Shown here: positions 56,801 through 58,121 of the stretch, in pieces
Layout: each line of letters begins with the position of its first letter
How positions within the stretch are numbered: the first letter of the stretch is position 1
Assembly: GCF_019800665.1 (NCBI RefSeq)
Contig: NZ_JAHVKO010000009.1
Coordinates: 1-58,121, forward strand
DNA from: Microbulbifer agarilyticus
GTDB taxonomy: Bacteria > Pseudomonadota > Gammaproteobacteria > Pseudomonadales > Cellvibrionaceae
DNA length: 58,121 nucleotides
Direction: 5' to 3'
Translations under genes and position numbers: made by a program
Notes under the pieces: generated by a model
Database searches by the model: none
Told to the model about the DNA's origin: nothing
The model's input: the letters and a program-made list of their open reading frames with translations, nothing else

Positions 56801-57277
56801 TCAATTTAGAAGTAAGTCTGGCCCTATTGGAATGAACGTGGTGGCAGCAGACATTAATGATTTGGCAGTTAAGGCCTCGACTCCATAAACTTCAACAGAG
56901 GAATTATGGGTCGCGATAATTCTTTCTACCAGCAAATCAAAGTCACCGTCTCCTGATACGAGAACGATTGTATCGCTTGATTTCGCATATTCCATTGCAT
57001 CCAACGTAATCCCTACATCCCAATCGCCCTTTGCAGAGCCATCAGACCTTTGAATGTAGGGCTTTAATTTAACCTCAAAGCCAATTGCGCGGAGTATATT
57101 TTGAAACTGCTTTTGCTTTTCATCTGAACGATCAATGGCATAAGCCGTAGCATGCACGATCTTCCGGTTGCCCGTAACCTTGGACCAAAACTTGTTGTAG
57201 TCGAAATTTTGACCATATGTTTGCCTGGTCGTGTAATAAACGTTTTGTACGTCTACCAATATTGATACTGATTCCAT
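56801..57277 (-). CDS. LabA-like NYN-domain protein
   Basis: NYN domains are PIN-like nucleases. From MESVSILVDVQNVYYTTRQ the product has 158 residues. Acidic metal-site residues are in ILVDVQN, KGDWDVGITLDAM and VSGDGDFDLL, matching LabA/DUF88. A longer start 10 codons upstream would begin inside the attC half-site, so I reject it. It is the cassette gene that follows the attC site at 57304-57389. No attC is visible between its stop and the next gene. Confidence 0.85.
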   Translation of the reverse strand: MESVSILVDVQNVYYTTRQTYGQNFDYNKFWSKVTGNRKIVHATAYAIDRSDEKQKQFQNILRAIGFEVKLKPYIQRSDGSAKGDWDVGITLDAMEYAKSSDTIVLVSGDGDFDLLVERIIATHNSSVEVYGVEALTAKSLMSAATTFIPIGPDLLLN

Positions 57278-57303
57278 CGATACGTAGCTCTCAGGTAGGT
57301 AAT

Positions 57304-57389
57304 GCATAACGCTCGGTTTAGGGGCGGCTGGAGCGTAGCGAAGGCCGTCCCAGCCGCGTCTTTCGCGCGATTACAACCGCTTGTTATGC
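57304..57389 (-). other. Integron attC site of the barstar-like cassette
   Basis: The 86-bp site has outer simple sites GCATAAC (57304-57310) and GTTATGC (57383-57389) and an inner imperfect palindrome GCGGCTG/CAGCCGC. On the minus strand the order is GCATAACAAG at the 5' end (R'') and GAGCGTTATGC at the 3' end (R'). The R' side carries the usual GCGTTRRRY form and lies on the downstream side of the barstar-like gene, as expected for a minus-strand cassette. Confidence 0.85.
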
Positions 57390-57403
57390 GTGATAGCTGG
57401 GGG

Positions 57404-57907
57404 TTACGCATACTTGACCTGCACTCCGCGCTTTTGAAGCAGCTCTAGAAACCTCTCCAGATATGAGGGGCTCATTTCGAATTGAGGAGAGTTGGCAGAA
57501 ATTGGGTAACCTAGATCTCTCAATTCCTGCTCCGTTAGCAGGCCTCTATCAACTGCTCTTCTCTCCCAACATAGATGCCAATTGTGCTCCGCATCCGCAC
57601 ATGTAGATGCAAATCCCAACTCCTTTTTAACCACAGTAACTGTGAAAGGCGGCCGCGCTCCAAAGCTTCCACTTAGGCAGTCATCCAGTGAGTCCAAGCA
57701 CGCACCATAGTAGCCCGCTGTACCGTTAATTAGACTACCCCACTCTATAAAGAGGCTTGGAATGTCGTGTATTTTTTCACAGTCTAAGATGACTTCGAAG
57801 CCGCAAACGTCAAGACTTTTGGAGGGCCTTTTTCTACACCACCCCTCTCTAATACGGTGAAGCTTCAAGTAATTGTTGTACGTCTGATCAAATTCATTCC
57901 GACTCAA
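57404..57907 (-). CDS. Barstar-like protein in an integron cassette
   Basis: The 167-residue product has a barstar-type domain at about 33-95. VILDCEKIHDIPSLFIEWGS, then GYYGACLDSLDDCLSGSFG, matches the barstar YYGxNLDALxDCL core that binds ribonuclease active sites. The remaining C-terminal part (about 110-167) has two extra Trp/Cys-rich turns and is unassigned. The start is TTG with GGAG eight bases upstream. The stop is 15 bp before attC, a normal cassette spacing. Barstar family proteins inhibit barnase-type RNases; in cassettes they may act as immunity proteins. No barnase homolog is in the window. Confidence 0.8.
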   Translation of the reverse strand: MSRNEFDQTYNNYLKLHRIREGWCRKRPSKSLDVCGFEVILDCEKIHDIPSLFIEWGSLINGTAGYYGACLDSLDDCLSGSFGARPPFTVTVVKKELGFASTCADAEHNWHLCWERRAVDRGLLTEQELRDLGYPISANSPQFEMSPSYLERFLELLQKRGVQVKYA

Positions 57908-57923
57908 TCATATTTCTCCGTAC

Positions 57924-57946
57924 GCATAACGCCCGCAACAGGGGCG
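57924..57946 (-). other. attC half-site cut by an IS element
   Basis: GCATAACGC followed by CCGCAACAGGGGC is, on the minus strand, the R'-L' side (GTTGCGGGCGTTATGC) of an attC. Its R'' half is missing because the IS3-family end begins at 57947. This was the attC of the cassette before the barstar-like gene. Confidence 0.75.
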
Positions 57947-58121
57947 TGATCTGCTACCACTTTCGTGGACACTTTATGCCGCCAGTTTTTCATACTCTGA
58001 AGGCGATTGATAGCCGAGACTGGAGTGAAGCCGTTCTCGGTTGTAGAACTCAATGTATTCGATGATATGAGCTACCGCATCGATTTCGTTTTCGAACATC
58101 CTCTGATGAACAAGCTCTGTC
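57947..58121 (-). mobile_element. IS3-family insertion sequence, left end, partial
   Basis: TGATCTGCTACC at 57947 begins an IS end, and the remainder reads as the C-terminus of an IS3-type transposase. The element runs out of the window on the right, so its other end and any target duplication cannot be seen. Confidence 0.8.
57974..58121 (-). CDS. IS3-family transposase (OrfB), C-terminal part only
   Basis: The minus strand encodes YIEFYNRERLHSSLGYQSP followed by SEYEKLAA and a TAA stop, the standard IS3 integrase-core ending with the final YNxxRxHSxLGYxSP motif after the last catalytic Glu. The N-terminal part is beyond the window edge. Confidence 0.93.
   Translation of the reverse strand, partial: TELVHQRMFENEIDAVAHIIEYIEFYNRERLHSSLGYQSPSEYEKLAA

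Noticed and set aside
57278..57307. Ten extra N-terminal codons for the NYN gene
   Set aside because: They start inside the attC R' simple site (GTTATGC), which would be replaced on cassette exchange.

Overview
The window looks like the chromosome of a marine gammaproteobacterium of the Cellvibrionales type. Microbulbifer or a close relative is my best guess, made from protein character and gene order rather than from a search. The order alaS-lysC-csrA-tRNA-Ser(GCT) and the recA-recX-pncC cluster are gammaproteobacterial. The base composition is GC-rich over most of the window and visibly more AT-rich in the last 3.5 kb.

Layout. Positions 1-1000 hold three near-identical stable-RNA-type promoters firing leftwards out of the window, a tRNA-Ser(GCT) gene and csrA. 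From 1.2 to 18.8 kb nearly everything is on the minus strand: lysC, alaS, a HIT protein, a UPF0434 protein, glpK, an amidohydrolase lipoprotein, recX, recA with a LexA box, pncC, a MaoC-like hydratase, a prolyl oligopeptidase lipoprotein, a DASS transporter and a PhoD-like phosphatase. From 18.9 to 27.3 kb come an MtfA-like peptidase, a MobA-like nucleotidyltransferase, the tamA-tamB outer-membrane assembly pair, a small membrane protein, and a 51-residue DUF3149 protein behind a perfect FNR/ANR box. From 27.4 to 37.8 kb come acetoacetyl-CoA synthetase with a divergent LysR regulator, dps, an M2 peptidase lipoprotein, the 4.5S SRP RNA, a double-domain QueD-like protein, rsmE, and alanine dehydrogenase with a divergent Lrp-type regulator. 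From 37.8 to 42.7 kb come an Mpo1-like (DUF962) protein, an HD-domain protein paired with a Pol-beta-fold nucleotidyltransferase, a macrodomain protein, putP and a lysozyme-fold-like protein. From 42.6 to 54.5 kb come ttcA, a TesA-like esterase divergent from a YbbA/YbbP ABC system, bioA, a redoxin with a DsbD/ScsB-like reductase, and selD-selU.

The last part (about 54.6 to 58.1 kb) is accessory DNA. It holds short membrane proteins, a GNAT acetyltransferase, a NYN-domain protein and a barstar-like protein. One complete integron attC site lies at 57304-57389. A second attC half-site at 57924-57946 is cut by an IS3-family element that runs off the right end. I read this as the distal edge of a chromosomal integron cassette array.

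The most unusual structural signal outside that edge is a pair of large three-way-junction (cloverleaf) inverted repeats at 43609-43724 and 47804-47915. They share architecture and loop motifs (CATGGAYG and CAGGGATG) but not arm sequence. Other points of note are two convergent gene pairs whose coding ends overlap by 110 and 155 bp, one of them carrying a terminator hairpin inside the opposite gene, and a QueD-like protein whose family motifs are divided between its two halves.
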